Source: Piliocolobus tephrosceles
Taxonomy: Eukaryota; Chordata; Mammalia; Primates; Cercopithecidae
Reading direction: 5' to 3'
Length of the DNA: 64,000 nucleotides
NCBI RefSeq assembly: GCF_002776525.5
Contig: NC_045453.1
Coordinates: forward strand, 38,338,824-38,402,823
Below, piece by piece: positions 33,175-44,268 of this stretch (position 1 is its first letter; every line of letters starts with the position of its first letter). The position numbers and the translations under genes are program-made. The notes beneath the pieces were generated by a model that worked only from the letters and a program-made list of their open reading frames with translations, was not told where the DNA came from and did not search any database.

Positions 33175-33774
33175 TTTTTTTTTTTTTTGAGATGGAGTTT
33201 TGCTCTTGTTGCCCAGGCTGGAGTGCAATGGTACGATCTCGGCTCACTGCAGCCTCCACCTCCCAGGTTCAAGCGATTCTCCTGCCTCAGCCTCCTGTGT
33301 AGCTGGAATTACAGGCATGCGCCACCACGCCTGGCTAATTTTTTTTTTTTTTTGAGACAGTCTTGCTCTGTCACCCATGCTGGAGTGCAGTGGCGCAGTC
33401 TCAGTTCACTGCAAGCTCCACCTCCCGGGTTCATGCCATTCTCCTGCCTCAGCCTCCTGAGTATCTATCTGGGATTACAGGTGCCTGCCACCGTGCCTGG
33501 CTAGTTTTTTGCATTTTTAGTTGAGACTGGGTTTCACCATGTCAGCCAGGATGGTTTCGATCTTCTAACCTCATGATCCACCCGCCTCGGCCTCCCAAAG
33601 TGCTGGGATTACAGGCGTGAGCCACTGCGCCCGGCCCTATTTTGTATTTTTTAGTAGAGACACGGTTTCTCCTTGTTGGTCAGGCTGGTCTCGAACCCCC
33701 GACCTCAGGTGATCCGCCCGCCTCGGCGTCCCAAAGTGCTGGGATTACAGGTGTCAGCCACCGCGCCCAACCCC
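33175..33774 (-). repeat. Alu split by a nested AluY
   Basis: Host Alu runs 33175-33342 and resumes at 33640 (ctattttgtattttttagta) to gccaccgcgcccaacccc. Perfect target-site duplication ttaagtttaactttt at both ends of the whole complex. Confidence 0.93.
33342..33639 (-). repeat. Nested AluY
   Basis: Starts in poly-T then gagacagtcttgctctgtca and ends gccactgcgcccggcc; inserted in the host's middle T-rich linker. Confidence 0.9.
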
Positions 33775-33912
33775 TTAAGTTTAACTTTTAACTACTTACT
33801 TGTTGGACTTTGAAAACTAATCAGTGCTACTTTTTAATGATACAAGAAATAATTTCAGATTCTTTCCCAATCATTTATTTTACTCTTTCTGCATCCCTTC
33901 TTGTCCCCTCAG

Positions 33913-33981
33913 CACTTTTTACCTCGTTGGAAGTGTGAGCAGCTGATCAGACAAGGAGTACTGGAGCACATCCTGTCGTGA
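33913..33981 (+). CDS. GINS1: GINS1 exon 7, terminal coding exon
   Basis: The last coding exon of GINS1 encodes 22 residues and the stop TGA (HFLPRWKCEQLIRQGVLEHI then LS), identical to the human C-terminus as I remember it. It follows exon 6 in frame (Q-H junction, phase 0). This short tail completes the C-terminal B domain of PSF1 in the GINS complex; in published helicase work that domain is needed for CDC45 and polymerase epsilon contacts rather than for holding the GINS tetramer together. No frameshift, early stop or substitution is visible in the portion seen. A 3' UTR of roughly 180 bases follows. Confidence 0.95.
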   Translation, partial: HFLPRWKCEQLIRQGVLEHILS

Positions 33982-34137
33982 CCATGCGCTGAGGCACTCC
34001 CACCCAGGCTCCACCCGACTCATGGGTGCCGCTGTACTCACTCCCTCCACCCTCCCTTCACCACCTTCTTTGATTTCACAAGCTATAGATATTGTTGAAG
34101 GTAACTAAGAATACTTGGCTAAGAAGTCTAATTTGCT

Positions 34138-34143
34138 ATTAAA
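34138..34143 (+). terminator. Likely GINS1 polyadenylation signal (ATTAAA)
   Basis: ATTAAA lies 157 bases after the GINS1 stop and is followed within 30 bases by a T-rich tract (ttcttcttttttt). It is the first plausible poly(A) signal after the stop; other signals further on are possible. Confidence 0.55.
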
Positions 34144-34198
34144 GACTTTCTTCTTTTTTTAATGCTGTACGCTCTTCCTATTCCTTTTTGGTTTTGGT

Positions 34199-34331
34199 TT
34201 TGTTTTGTTTTGTAGAAACAGTTTCTCACTATGTTGCCCAAGCTGGTCTCAAACTGCTGGCCTCAAGCAGTCCTCCCACCTTGGCCTCTCAAAGTGTTGA
34301 GATCACAGGTGTGAGCCACTGCTTCTGGCCC
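34199..34331 (-). repeat. Partial Alu
   Basis: From ttttgtagaaacagtttctc to gccactgcttctggcc, the 5' half of an old Alu on the minus strand. Confidence 0.8.
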
Positions 34332-34835
34332 CTACTCCTTTTTCTAATAAGCTGTATCTATAATCACAGCATTCCTACACAGTTTTGTTACAGTGTGTTT
34401 TTTAAATGAAAGTAAACATGGTTACATTTGAATCTCTTAAATAATCAGTCACTTGGCTGGATAGGAAGAAGGTAGATCCTGTGTGTCTTGTTTTCTCCTC
34501 ATGTGTATTGTACAAGCTAGAGAGCTGAATTTCTGAGATACACATTTTCAAATCACATGAGCAAGTGAAGATGATGGTCTGTAGAAATTGTCGGTATATG
34601 TAATGTTTAATGACATACTAATTTATCACCTGGATATTTGGAAAGAAGGACACACATGGATTTTGCACATTTCCACCATGGTGGCTGGTGTGGCTTGTGG
34701 CTGTGGGATGATCACCAGTATCACCACTTTGGAAAGGGACAGTGAAATTGGGGCTAGAGAAGGAACTTTGTACAGTTTTCCCTGAGATTCAGATTGACTG
34801 CAAAGTCACATGAAGAGTTGATTGGCTTTTTCAGT

Positions 34836-34838
<3 letters not shown>
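34332..34838. other. GINS1-NINL intergenic, unassigned
   Basis: About 500 bases with no recognised repeat or exon; it could include a longer GINS1 3' UTR. Confidence 0.45.
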
Positions 34839-34866
<28 letters not shown>

Positions 34867-35148
34867 GAGACGGAGTCTTGCTCTGTCGTCCAGGCTGGAG
34901 TGCAGTGGTGCGATCTCAGCTCACTGCAAGCTCCGCCACCTGGGTTCACGCCATTCTCCTGCCTCAGCCTCCCGAGTAGCTGGAACTACAGGCACCCGTC
35001 ACCATGCCCATCTAATTTATTTTGTGTTTTTAGTAGAGACGGGGTTTCACCATGTTAGCCAGGATGGTCTGATCTCCTGACCTCGTGATCCACCTGCCTC
35101 GGCCTCCCAAAGTGCTGGGATTACAGGCTTGAGCCACCATGCCCAGCC
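34839..35148 (-). repeat. AluY
   Basis: Long poly-T then gagacggagtcttgctctgt, ending gccaccatgcccagccct. Confidence 0.92.
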
Positions 35149-35332
35149 CTAATGGTATGTTTTAAACAGCTGACATTTAAAATTTTGATGAAATCCAGTT
35201 TATTCGTTTGTTCTTTTATGCTTTGGATGTTGCATCCAAGAAATCTTTTCCCATCCCAAGGTCACAATTTTTTTTTCCTTTTTTCTTCTGGAAGTGTTAT
35301 AATTCTAAGCTTTATACTTTGGTCTATAACCG

Positions 35333-35644
35333 GTTTTTTTGTTTTGTTTTTGTTTCTTTGTTTGTTTTGGGACAGTCTCGCTCTGTCACCCAGGATGGGG
35401 TGCAGTGGCGTGATCTCGGCTCACTGCAATCTCCATCCCCTGGGTTCAAGTGATTCTTTTGTCTCAGCCTCCCAGGTAGCTGGGATTATAGGCGCAGGCC
35501 ACAACACCTGGCTAATTTTTGTATTTTTAGTAGAGACAGGGTTTTACTGTGTTGGCCAGGCTGGTTTCGAACTCCTAACCTCAAGTGACCTACCTTGGCC
35601 TCGGAAAGTTTTGGGATTACAAGTGTGAGCCACCGCGCCCAGCC
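35333..35644 (-). repeat. Alu in L1
   Basis: Starts after a GTTTT-rich tail at ttgggacagtctcgctctgt and ends gccaccgcgcccagcc. Confidence 0.9.
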
Positions 35645-35951
35645 TGCGATCCATTTTGAATGAATTTTTTATATGGTGCAAGGTGTCAATCCACCTTCAC
35701 TTTTTCTTGGGCATACAGATATCCAGCTGTTCCACCATCATTTTTTTAAAAGACTGCCCTTTGCTCTATCAGCTTTGCATTTTTGTTAAAAAGTAGTTGT
35801 CAGTGTGTATGTGGGTTTATTTCAGGACTCCATTTTGTTCCATTGACCTGTTTTTCTCTCCTAAATGCCAATACCATATTTGTATGTAGTATGTAACTTT
35901 TCTAATAATTTTTGAAATAGATAGTATTAGTGCATCTTATTTTTGCTGTTG

Positions 35952-36080
35952 TTTGTATTTTTTGTAGAGATGGGGTTTCACCGCATTGGCCAGGCTGTGT
36001 TGAACTCCTGAGCTAAAGCAGTCCACTTGCCTCATCCTCCCCGTGTGCTGGGGTTACAGGCGTGAACCTTGGCACTGGCC
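35952..36080 (-). repeat. Partial Alu in L1
   Basis: 5' half of an old minus-strand Alu: tagagatggggtttcaccgc to cgtgaaccttggcactggcc. Confidence 0.75.
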
Positions 36081-36154
36081 CAGTGTACCACATTTTTTTT
36101 GAGATTTGTTTTGGCTATGTTAAATCCTTTGCTTTTGATGTGAAATTTGGGAAT

Positions 36155-36441
36155 AGGCAGGGTATGGTGGCTTATGCCTGTAATCCTAGAACTTTGGAAG
36201 GCCTAGGTGGGCGGATCGCTTGAGCTCAGGAGGTCCAGACCAGCCTGGGCCCATGGTAAAACTCCGTCTCTACAAAAAATATAAAAAATTAGCTGGGTGT
36301 GGTGGTGCATGCCTATAGTCCCAGCTACGTGGTGGGCTGAGGTGGGAGGATCACTTGAGCCCCAGAGGTCAAGGCTGCGGTGAGCTGAGATCACACCACT
36401 GCGCTCCAGCCTGGGTGACAAAGTGAGACTCTCTCTCAAAA
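36155..36441 (+). repeat. Alu in L1
   Basis: Starts ggcagggtatggtggcttat and ends actctctctcaaaaag. Confidence 0.88.
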
Positions 36442-36695
36442 AGAAATTAGGATCAACTTGTCAGTTTCTACAACAAAAACCTCTGTTAGCACCTTGATTG
36501 AGATTGCATTGAATTTATATAAAAATGTTGGGAGAATTGACATCTTAGTGATATTGAGTCTTCTGGCCTATAAACAAGGCCTGTCTTCCCATGTATTAAT
36601 GTTTCTGTCTTCTATTTCTGTTAATAATCTTGTAGGTTTCAGTGTACAGGTCTACCATGTTAGCGTTTCATAGTTTTGATGCTAAATGGTATTTT

Positions 36696-37009
36696 ATTTT
36701 ATTTTATTTTATTTATTTATTTTTTTTTGAGACAGAGTCTCGCTCTGTCGCCCAGGCTGGAGTGCAGTGGCCGGATCTCGGCTCACTGCAAGCTCCGCCT
36801 CCCGGGTTTACACCATTCTCCTGCCTCAGCCTCCTGAGTAGCTGGGACTGCAGGCGCCCGCCACCTCACCCGGCTAGTTTTTTGTATTTTTTAGTAGAGA
36901 CGGGGTTTCACCGGGTTAGCCAGGATGGTCTCGATCTCCTGACCTCGTGATCTGCCCGTCTCGGCCTCCCAAAGTGCTGGGATTACAGGCTTGAGCCACT
37001 GCGCCCAGC
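36696..37009 (-). repeat. Young AluY in L1
   Basis: Target-site duplication ctaaatggtatttta on both sides; body has the monkey variant ggccggatctcggctcactg. Confidence 0.93.
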
Positions 37010-37342
37010 CTAAATGGTATTTTAAAATTTCAAATTCTAACTGCTTGTTGCTAGTAAATAGAAGTATAATTGATGTTGAACTTGTATCCTTCAGCCTTGC
37101 TAAACTGTGAGTTCTCATGGTTTTTTTTGTAAATTATATCAACAGTCATGTGTTCTATTAATAAAGAGTTTTACTTCTTCCTTTCTAATCTGAATGCCTT
37201 TTAAATATATGTGGTCAGAGAAGACACCCCTATCTTGTTCCTGATCCAAGAAGAAAAACAGTCTGTCATTATTATGATGTTAGCTCTTAAGTTGTTTGTA
37301 GATGCCCTTTATTGGTGTGAGGAAGTTTCCTCCTATTCCTAG

Positions 37343-37695
37343 TGATATGGTTTGTCTGTGTCCCTACCCAAATCTCACCTTGAATTGAAATAATTCCCAC
37401 GTGTCAAGGGCAGGGCCAGTCAAGATAATTGAATCAAGAGGGTGGTTTCCCCCATACTTTTCTGGTGTTAGTCAATAAGTCTCACAAGATCTGATGGTTT
37501 TATAAATGGGAGTTCCCGTGGACACACTCTTTTGCCTGCCAGCATGTAAGATGTGATTTGGTTCCTGTCCATTTGCCTTCTGCCATGATTGTGAGGCCTC
37601 CCCAGCCATGTGGAACTGAGTCAATTAAACATCTTTCCTTTATAAATTACGTACTCTCCAGTATGTCTTTATTAGCATGAGAACAGACTCATACA
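37343..37695 (+). mobile_element. Solo MaLR LTR (THE1/MST type)
   Basis: 353-bp LTR starting TGATATGGTTTGTCTGTGTC and ending AGAACAGACTCATACA. Internal landmarks are attcccacgtgtcaagggca, ctcacaagatctgatggttt, gccatgattgtgaggcctcc and tcaattaaacatctttcctt. A perfect 5-bp target-site duplication CCTAG lies at 37338-37342 and 37696-37700. No internal viral genes remain; it is a solo LTR left by recombination, inserted in the old L1. Confidence 0.92.
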
Positions 37696-38034
37696 CCTAG
37701 TTTACTGAGAATTTTTTTAAAAATCAGAAATGGATGCTGGATTTTGTCATATCTTTTTTCTGCATCTGTTGAGATGGTTTTGTCTTTTAGTTTGTTAGTC
37801 TGGTGAATTACAGTGGCTGATTGATTGAGTTTTCAATGTTAAACTGACCCTGCATTCCTGGCATAAACCACACCTGGTCATGATATATCGTTTTTGTAGG
37901 ATTTTATTTGAAATTTTTTTGTAGAATTTTTGCATCAGTGTGCATGAGAAAGATTGGTCTGTGGTGTTCTTGGGAAAATAGTCCCTCCTTTTCAATTTTT
38001 TGGAAGAGTTTTCTAAATAGAAAAAAAAAAACTG

Positions 38035-38880
38035 TTCTGTCAGTCAACAACAACACAGAAGACTTCTGTGACCAAATGTGTGGAGATTTTCCCCACATAC
38101 CAAGCTCTGCAGTGGACACCAGGTGTGTCCTCTACTTCTACTTCAGTTCCAACACTACCTGGAGATGGTGTCGATCCCACAGGCTCAGGGCTCAGTCCAA
38201 GACTGCCCTCCCTGCAGACACCGTCACAAGTCTGGGCCTCTGAGATTCTGACCAACTAGCTTCAAGTTGGAGTTCCCATGATCCCCTCTTTGGATTCAAT
38301 TAATTTGCTTGAGCAGCTCATGGAACTCAGACACACTTAAGCTTACTGGTTTATTATAAAGGATATGGTACAATATGCAGGTGAAAGGATCCAAATGGAA
38401 GAAGTACATAGGGGAAGATGTGGGGAAGGCACATGGAGCTTTGATGCCCACCACCCTCCAAGAACCTCCATATGTTCAGCAGTCCGGAAGCTCTCCAAAC
38501 CCTGTCCTTTTGGGCCTTTTGTAGAAATCTCATTAGATAGGCATGATCGACAGCCAAGCAGAGAAATGACTGGACAAAAAGGGTATGATCTAATGCTCAT
38601 AGTCTGAGTGGCGCCATCCAGCCAGGCCCGTCTGCTCAGGTTCTTAGCCCCTGCTGCATTCCTTCTTTCAGAGTATGGGGCAGTGCCCCTTCCTATCAGA
38701 GAATTTCTTTACAGCCAGCTCCAAGCCAGAAAGGCGGGAGGATTCTTGCCGGGGAGAGAAAAAGAAGCAGGTGAAAGGAGGGCAGAAAGAGATTGTCTTC
38801 CCTGAGACCTAAAATGCCCCAGCATTACAACAAAAGACTGCAACAAAGGCCATGGGAGTTATGAACAAGGAGCCATGGAT
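38035..38880 (-). mobile_element. ERV1-class solo LTR, subfamily not assigned
   Basis: An ~850-bp insertion in the L1 whose minus strand reads like an ERV1 LTR: it has a poly(A)-signal region (ctttataataaaccag around 38344-38359), then ctgagttccatgagctgctc and caaattaattgaatcc. No gag, pol or env sequence is next to it. Exact ends and target-site duplication were not resolved. Confidence 0.6.
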
Positions 38881-39122
38881 GAAACCAATATATCTATCAT
38901 ACGTTTTACATACATGGTATTATTTGTTTCTTACATGTTTATAGAATTCATATTTAAGCCATCTGGGCCTGAAGTTTCTTTGTGGGAAGGTTAACCACAG
39001 TTTTGGCTTAATAAATACATGGCTATTTTGGTTATCCATTTTTTTCTCGAATGAGCTTTGGCAATTTATGTATTCTCCATTTTATCTAAGTTACTAAATT
39101 TATTTATATAAAGTTGTTCATG

Positions 39123-39388
39123 GGCTGGGCACAGTGGCTCACGCCTGTAATTCCAGCACTTTGGGAGGCCAAGGCAGGAGGATTACTTGAGCTCAGGAGT
39201 TTGAGACCAGCCTGAGCAACATAGTGAGATGTCAGGAAAAAAAAAAAAAAATTACCAGGTGTGGTGCTATGCACCTGTAGTCTCAGCTACTCAGGAGGCT
39301 GAGGCAGGGGTTGGAGGCTGCAGTGAGCTATAATCATTGCCACTGCACTCCAGCCTAGGCAACAGTGAGACCCTGTCTCACAAAATAA
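39123..39388 (+). repeat. Alu in L1
   Basis: Starts gggctgggcacagtggctca and ends ctgtctcacaaaataaaa; a deletion removes part of the right arm near 39310. Confidence 0.88.
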
Positions 39389-39592
39389 AAGTGTTCTTCA
39401 TAATATTGCCTTATGATGCTTGTATATCTGTAGATTATAGTGATATCACCTGTAGTGGATATCACTTCTCATTTCTGGTATTAGTAAGTTTTTTTTTCTT
39501 TTACTCTGACTGGACTAGAAGTTTATCAGTTTACTAATCTTCTGAAAGAACATGCCTTTGGTTTACTTTCTCTATTCTTTGTTTTCTATTTC

Positions 39593-39765
39593 AAGGGTTA
39601 ACAAATGTTTTCTGTGTATTAGGCTTTCTGGGCCACATGACCTGTTACAGCCGCTCTGTGTTACTGCTGGAGCACGAAGCAGGCATAGGGAACCTGGGTG
39701 TAGGGAATCTGTAACTGAGTGTGGCCGTGCCAACCAAACTTAACACAACCGCTCTAGCCTGCAGC
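39593..39765 (+). mobile_element. Possible hAT-Charlie MITE fragment
   Basis: Sequence resembles the small non-autonomous elements with ttaggctttgcgggcc-type text: here ttaggctttctgggccacat, gttactgctggagcacgaag and gagtgtggccgtgccaacca. Subfamily not assigned; no terminal repeats defined. Confidence 0.5.
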
Positions 39766-40144
39766 ATGTCATGGCCAATCTGTTCTGTTCCTTAGTTTCT
39801 GCTTTGATCATCATCATCTTCTTTTGGCTTTGGGTTTAATTTGCTCTTCTTTGTTGCATTATTTAAGGTGGAAGCTGAAGTCGCTGACTTGAGGCCTTTC
39901 TTCTATTCTAAGCTGGGTGTTTGGTGCTGTGACTTTTCCCCTAAGTAATGATTTCACTTTAGCCCACAAATTTTGATATATTGTGTTTTCATTTCCATTC
40001 AATCCAGGATATTTCCTAATTTCCCTTCTTATCTCTTCTTTGCCTCATGGGTTATGCAGCAGTATGTTGTTTCCAAATATTGGGGGATGGATTTTTTTTT
40101 CAGGGCACATGTAATAATTTAATTTTTAAATTTTTTTTCACTTT

Positions 40145-40443
40145 ACCTCAGTTTTTATTTTTAATTATACTTTAAGTTCTAGGGTACATGTGTACAACGT
40201 GCAGGTTTGTTACATATGTATACATGTGCCATGTTGGTTTGCTGCACCCATCAACTCGTCATTTACATGAGGTATATCTCCTAATGCTATCCCTCCCCCC
40301 TCCCACTACCCCACAACAGGCCCCGGTGTGTGATGTTCCCCACCCTGTGTCCAAATGTTCTCATTGTTCAGTGAGAACATGTGGTGTTTGGTTTTCTGTC
40401 CTTGAGATAGTTTGCTGACAATGATGGTTTCCAGCTTCATATT
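40145..40443 (-). repeat. 5'-truncated primate L1 (3' end)
   Basis: Reverse complement of an L1PA/PB 3' UTR: attatactttaagttctagg, gtacatgtgtacaacgtgca, tacatatgtatacatgtgcc, cctaatgctatccctccccc and gataatgatgatttcca-type text near its end. It interrupts the older L1 in the same orientation. Confidence 0.85.
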
Positions 40444-40640
40444 GCGGGACAGATTTCTAATTTAATTCCATTGTGGTCACAGGACATACATTGTATGGCT
40501 TGAATCTCTGTACTTTTTGAGATTTGCTGGCCCGGAATATGGTCTGTCTTGGTAAGTGTTCGGCTGCATTTGCTTCTGCTGGTGTCGTGTGGTGGGTTCT
40601 AGATGTCAGTAGATCGATAATGTTGTTCAGGTCTCCTGGT

Positions 40641-41299
40641 TACTCCAATGTCGTTACTGCAGCCTCAGACAGAAGCCCAAAGTGAATGAATAAGTGTACT
40701 CCTCAATGAGTTTTGACAAATGCATACACCCGTGTAACACAAACTGTATTGGGACTTGTAATAACTGGTAGAACCAGTCCCCATACATTGCTCTTCTTTC
40801 TTCGGAGTTTTCCTAATTATTTTGTTTGCTTATTTAGTTTATATGTAAAAACTTTAGAATGCCTTGTCCAATTCTGGGGTTGATTGGGGCATGGAACATC
40901 TGTATTTTTATTAGGACTAATTACATTTATCAGTAAACTCTGAAGAACCAGTCAACGTCATGTTGCCAAATCTTCCAAAGAAACAAACTTTCCATCTGTT
41001 CCAGGCTTTGTTATCTTTCCACAGTGTGACATTTTTCTCCTGCAGAAAGGAGAAGACATGCCAGCTTTGGGATGGCGGATGCCCCAGGAAGAGGGAGGAC
41101 GCTGAGAACAGAATAGGCTCCGGCCCTCCACAGTGCTGTGGCAGTGTATTCTGTGTATTCTGTGTATTCTCCACAGTGCTGTGGCAGTGCTGTATTCTTA
41201 CTACATATGTTGATGGACACATGGGTGTTTTCTTATATAACTATTTTCCTGTATGTTTGAAATATTTTATAGTTTAAAAAATTAAGAAAGTTAGAAGTC
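40641..41299. other. GINS1-NINL intergenic, just past the NINL 3' end
   Basis: Unassigned sequence apart from a small duplication at 41126-41188. The stretch near 41210-41280 resembles the end of an old L1-type repeat (gatggacacatgggtgtttt, cctgtatgtttgaaatattt). Confidence 0.5.
41126..41188. repeat. Short direct repeat with TATTCTGTG units
   Basis: tccacagtgctgtggcagtg occurs at 41126-41145 and again, identically, at 41169-41188. Between the copies are tandem tattctgtg units. Confidence 0.9.
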
Positions 41300-42047
41300 A
41301 ATTTTAATAGAAAAGAATTTATTGCAAATACAGTGACTTTTTATATTACAGCAGTACATTCCAGTCAGCCATATGGCCATAATTTGTATACATTTCAAAT
41401 ATAAAACTATACTTTTTTTTTTTTTACATATAGTACAATTTCCAGTGTGATGACATTTCAATGGGAAAAAGATTGTGCATTTGCAATAAACACCATCATC
41501 CCTGAGTCCACAGACAAGGTCCCTGGCGAAGGGGCTTCCCCTCTTTTCTCGCTGGGTTGACGTTCCCAGCGAGTGAAGCCTTTCTGGAATGTGTGTACGC
41601 ACCCTCCACCAAGAGTTCTAATAACCTAAGCTCAAAGCAGAACAGTGAAATGGCAACACTGTCCAGAGCCCTGATTTTACATTTCAGTCTGACAGCCGGA
41701 TCAGAAGTAGCACATGGAAAGTGCTGCCCTTAACTACTCACTTAGCTGCTCCTTTGCTGACAGCTCCCAGAATCTGCCTCCAACAAGTGGCAGAACTGGG
41801 AATTCTGCCAAGGAAAATTACTCAGGACCGCTAATAAAAACGCAGGCTTTTGCAACATGCGTATTCCCCCAGCCGCCGACCCCGATCTTGCCCAGGGCAG
41901 GGCATTAACTGTCTGGGGGGTGAACAAAGAATCCCAATCCTCAGATGTCCCAGGACTCATGGCTCATGACCCACGGAAAACTAAGGCATCACAGTGGCTT
42001 AATTTAAAAGATGTGCTTTCGAATGAATCCTGGAAAACAATCCGTCT
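41300..42047 (-). other. NINL 3' UTR
   Basis: About 750 bases between the NINL stop codon and a poly(A) signal. On the minus strand AATAAA lies at 41318-41323, with an ATTAAA variant at 41303-41308; cleavage is expected near 41290-41305. The sequence is free of Alus. Confidence 0.75.
41318..41323 (-). terminator. NINL polyadenylation signal (AATAAA)
   Basis: Plus strand TTTATT, minus strand AATAAA, about 725 bases after the stop codon; the first canonical signal reached on the minus strand. Confidence 0.7.
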
Positions 42048-42239
42048 TTACACAGAGAGGGCAGCAGGGGCAATCCTACTGACGAGTTTGTTGAGAGCGC
42101 GAACTTTTTCTTCCAAGATGCGGCTTTGTTTCTCGGCGTCTCGCTGCTTCTCCTCGGTGGCCTGAAGTGCTCTCACCAGGTGGGCATTCTCCACATACAG
42201 CTCCTTCAGCAGCAGGTCGGACTTCGTGTTCTTTTCAAA
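42048..42239 (-). CDS. NINL: NINL last exon, coding part (exon 24)
   Basis: The terminal exon of NINL encodes 63 residues and a TAA stop. It starts FEKNTKSDLLLKELYVENAH and ends LVSRIAPAALSV, matching the human C-terminus closely as I remember it (RDAEKQSRI here against RGAEKQSRL there). NINL is a centrosomal protein that binds gamma-tubulin complexes and helps anchor microtubules in interphase; it leaves centrosomes at mitotic entry after phosphorylation by PLK1 and NEK2. The heptad-like spacing of leucines (LLLKELYVENAHLVRAL and ILEEKVRALNKL) indicates a coiled coil to the end. The acceptor reads ccctctctag. It is in phase 0 with exon 23. Confidence 0.96.
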   Translation of the reverse strand, partial: FEKNTKSDLLLKELYVENAHLVRALQATEEKQRDAEKQSRILEEKVRALNKLVSRIAPAALSV

Positions 42240-42367
42240 CTAGAGAGGGGGGGGAAGCCAATACTTTGCATGAGGCTGGTGGAGAAACGCTATAGATCAG
42301 CCTGCTCTCTTTTATCCTCCCACATTTATGCAAACCATAGTTTTGGGCTCTTAGAAATCTGACCCAA

Positions 42368-42674
42368 GGCCAGGGGTGGGGGCTCACGCCTCTAATCCCA
42401 GCACTTTGGGAGGCCGAGTTGGGTGGATCCCAAGGTCAGGAGATCGAGACCATCCTGGCTAACATAGTGAAACCCCGTCTCTACTAAAAAATACAAAAAA
42501 AATTAGCCGGGCGAGGTGGCGGGCACCTGTAGTCTCAGCTACTGGGGAGGCTGAGGCAGGAGAATGGTGTGAACCCAGGAGGCGGAGCTTGCAGTGAGCA
42601 GAGATCGCGCCACTGCACTCCAGCCTGGGCAACAGAGAGAGACTCCATCTCCAAAACAAAAAGAAAAAAAAAAA
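42368..42674 (+). repeat. AluY in NINL intron 23
   Basis: Starts ggccaggggtgggggctcac and ends in an A-rich tail; antisense to NINL, about 130 bases upstream of the last exon. Confidence 0.9.
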
Positions 42675-44268
42675 CTGACACAAATACTGCATTATAATGA
42701 TAAGTTTTGTTACCCTGGCATGAGAGGAAATTGAGAATCTGCTGGGCTATGTGGTGGAGAAAACTGGAGGCAGCTTTGTGCCATGAAACAGGGACTTCAG
42801 GCCAAAATGGACAGTCCTCAAAAGGCCCTGGGATGGTCAGAGTGTGGAATAGGTTCATCTGCGTGTGCTCTACTGGCTGTGATGTCAGCAGGGCCATGAG
42901 CCAGGGGAAGCAGGGGAGGAAGCAGCCACAGGACAGGCAGTACTGAGGCCCCGAGCTGTGGCCTGGGCTCAGGGCCAGGGCAGGTGTGCAGGAGCCACAG
43001 GATTTAACCAGAAGTCAGGTGTTACTGGCCAGACAGGCAACTGAGGACTGTGGGTATGTGCCAGGGAGAAAGGATGAGAGGGACTGGGGGCACCAGCAGG
43101 GGAGGGAGCTGGGCAAGGACGGTGGCCCCAGGGAGGGACTGGGCACCTTCCACAAATGCCTTGTCTAGTTTGGGCTGAGCTCGGGATCCCTCATGTAGAC
43201 CAAACCATACTGGATCACGATGGAGCAAAAATACTTCTCCAGGTTTTCACATTTCTCTTAATATCTCCTAACAACTGAATGTGGTCCGCGCCAGGCCTCT
43301 TCTGTGTGTGCACCCCACACCCGTGGGGTCCACCCACACCCTGTGCCATCAGCCCTCGGGGCACAGCACTGCTGCACGTCAGTTCCCACCTGCTGAGTTA
43401 GACTTCGAGCATCCATAGGTCAGGCGAGCTATGGCACCTCATTGTTGGTCTTTGCTCCTTAGAGCAGCCCAAGTGACTTTTTCCCTAGTATGGTTTCTTT
43501 TAAAAGATAGATCTTGCCATGCTTTTACTTAAAATCTCCCAATGCTTTCTAACTGCCATTATGATAAAACCCAAACCCCTGACCTTGGCTTCTGGACACA
43601 CACGACAGGTGCTGCCTACCTGAGCCCTTCCAGTTCACAGCAGCCACGGCGACCTCCTCCGTGGCTGTGCGCTGCCTGGAATGCACCCTCCCTGGGGTCC
43701 CCCAGACATGGGAGATGTGTCCATCTCCCACCCAGTGAGCCTTCCAAATGCCACCTGGCCTCTGCTGGGCACACAGCTGGACCTTCCTGTGCTGGTCAGG
43801 GGGCATCTGTCCAAATGCTGGCTCTTCAACGTGGCCTTGACCACCCCACCGGCTCCCTCCACCTCTGTTCTCTCATTTTCAGAGCATTCATCATGGCCCG
43901 AGGGCATGTATGCTCTACCTCTGTCTCCAGAGGGTCAGGTCCGGCATGTAGGCTCAGCCCTGCTCATCTCGGCTCTACCTAGGAAAGCTTCGACCAGAGG
44001 TGCTCGGGGACGCCTGAATGACTCCACGAACAAATGAACGGATGAGCCCTTTCTGAGTGTACGTGAACACCCACAGGACAGATCTTAAAACCATTCCTGA
44101 AGGAAAATAAATGCAATGTGCATCTGCAGTGTAGGGTATGCATTTAGTTCCCTGGACTTCTGTGACAAGACAGCAGCCTTTTCCTGTATTAGCTGCCTGC
44201 ACACCCATAAAAGTAGAGAGCGCTCGGAAGAGGACGCGAGCACGAAAGCAACAGCGCCCATCACTCAC
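42675..44268 (-). other. NINL intron 23, remainder
   Basis: GC-rich intronic sequence; 43500-43920 looks like a minus-strand L2 fragment (atcttgccatgcttttactt, aatctcccaatgctttctaa, gtgagccttccaaatgccac). No exon is seen in the rest. Confidence 0.6.

Larger units (their letters stand above)
29508..33912 (+). other. GINS1 intron 6
   Basis: 4.4-kb intron between the last two coding exons. It holds a TCTA microsatellite with a small gap, five complete or partial Alus besides a nested pair, and unassigned sequence at 29508-29934, 30886-31455, 31759-31984, 32277-33160 and 33790-33912. The acceptor at its end reads ttcttgtcccctcag. Confidence 0.85.
35149..40640 (-). repeat. Old L1 (L1M), minus strand, heavily interrupted
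   Basis: Non-Alu pieces across 5.5 kb follow a reverse-complemented L1: ggatgttgcatccaagaaat, tccattgacctgtttttctc, attgagattgcattgaattt, ctgaccctgcattcctggca, atttaagccatctgggcctg, aacatgcctttggtttactt and tgggttatgcagcagtatgt. It hosts Alus, a MaLR LTR, an ERV1-like LTR, a small DNA-transposon-like piece and a younger L1 end. No intact ORF. Confidence 0.8.

Noticed and set aside
38035..38880. Possible retroviral gene remnants beside the ERV1-like LTR
   Set aside because: Flanking sequence on both sides is L1, and no gag, pol or env similarity is visible, so it is a solo LTR.
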